Below are positions 7,033 through 7,308 of a stretch of 7,308 nucleotides of DNA, in pieces (the stretch's first letter is position 1; every line of letters begins with the position of its first letter). The notes beneath the pieces were generated by a model. It worked only from the letters and a program-made list of their open reading frames with translations. It ran no database searches and was not told the origin of the DNA. Made by a program: the position numbers and the translations under genes. This DNA comes from JBBSOW01 sp038259365. GTDB lineage: Bacteria; Actinomycetota; Actinomycetes; Propionibacteriales; Propionibacteriaceae. The stretch lies in contig JBBSOW010000141.1 in assembly GCA_038259365.1 (NCBI GenBank), positions 1 through 7,308 on the forward strand, given 5' to 3'.

Positions 7033-7308
7033 CGCAAGAACTCCGATGGTGGCGTTGGCGAAGAAGTGGACGATGCAGGCCACCACGATGCCGCCGCTAC
7101 GTCGGCACCGATCGCAGCGTCGCCAGAAACGGCGAAACCTCGGGCCGCGGCAGGACGGCGAACAGGTCCAACACCAATTCTGACCTGTGGTTGGCGAAGT
7201 TGCGCAAACTTGGGCGTGGACTTGGCCAACGGCGGGCACGACTGGTCATAATTGCGGTTCGGGATCCGCGGCCAGCGTGGGTTGTCCGATGTCTGGCGAC
7301 GTCCTACA
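7015..7308 (-). pseudogene. Possible frame-disrupted small membrane protein or gene remnant, partial
   Basis: Three coding-like stretches appear in successive minus-strand frames, none forming a normal gene. From the right edge to about 7190, one frame encodes a proline-rich segment (with PRWPRIPNRNYDQS) and has high third-position GC. From about 7190 to the TAG at 7097, the next frame encodes ELVLDLFAVLPRPEVSP and is also GC3-rich. From 7098 to the TGA at 7015, the third frame encodes a hydrophobic tail (IVVACIVHFFANATIGVLAV) that looks like one transmembrane helix. Both switches go in the same direction, equivalent to one extra base each. The tail's HFFAN recalls the HxxxN motif of CPBP proteases, but the other two CPBP motifs are not visible, so this is only a hint. 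Sequencing error, real decay or chance are all possible. Confidence 0.3.
7097..7249 (-). CDS. Hypothetical 50-residue ORF
   Basis: This is an alternative reading of the same region. An ATG at 7249-7247 overlaps, as ATGA, the TGA (7248-7246) of a reading frame entering from the right edge, the arrangement seen for coupled genes. The ORF encodes a basic N-terminus followed by ELVLDLFAVLPRPEV and ends at TAG 7097. There is no clear ribosome binding site and I recognise no family. The incoming frame has only 20 codons in the window with moderate third-position GC, so the overlap may be accidental. Confidence 0.2.
   Translation of the reverse strand: MTSRARRWPSPRPSLRNFANHRSELVLDLFAVLPRPEVSPFLATLRSVPT

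Noticed and set aside
6849..7229. Minus-strand 126-residue ORF upstream of the glycosyltransferase
   Set aside because: The frame stays open into the glycosyltransferase leader, but its second half is Ser/Thr/Arg-rich with poor third-position GC. Only its edge-side part looks coding, and that is described in the possible pseudogene.
7040..7300. Complete CPBP intramembrane protease at the right edge
   Set aside because: Only the HxxxN-like tail is seen; neither the EExxxR nor the FxxxH motif appears in any frame available here.

Overview
The window comes from a GC-rich actinobacterium. The evidence is strong G/C bias at third codon positions in every convincing gene, GTG and TTG starts, and the gene order acpS - nnr - alr - alpha/beta hydrolase, which is common in Actinobacteria. 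A Propionibacteriaceae-like host is possible, but the sequence alone does not settle the family.

Layout. Positions 1-1271 (minus) hold the first 423 residues of a patatin-like phospholipase that runs off the left edge. It has an intact oxyanion-hole loop and GxSxG nucleophile elbow, followed by several hydrophobic, membrane-type segments. A divergent gap of about 200 bases separates it from a tight plus-strand operon at 1479-5570. The operon encodes AcpS (carrier-protein activation), the fused NAD(P)HX epimerase/dehydratase Nnr (metabolite repair), alanine racemase (D-Ala for peptidoglycan) and a membrane-anchored alpha/beta hydrolase. Junctions overlap by 1 and 4 bases and then leave an 8-base gap, so co-transcription and translational coupling are likely.

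The operon ends at a short convergent gap (5571-5683) with a perfect 12-bp hairpin. It faces a GT4 glycosyltransferase at 5684-6829 (minus), most like the GDP-mannose-dependent alpha-mannosyltransferase MgtA, with a TTG start fixed by a good ribosome binding site. Upstream of it, 6830-7308 has no clean gene. It contains an 11-bp hairpin and short coding-like stretches in different minus-strand frames, which look like a frame-disrupted small membrane protein or a gene remnant.

Together the genes form a housekeeping region for envelope and lipid metabolism. I see no transposase, integrase, tRNA, rRNA, CRISPR array or recognisable defence cassette. The two least explained items are the membrane-embedded patatin and the broken-looking region at the right edge.
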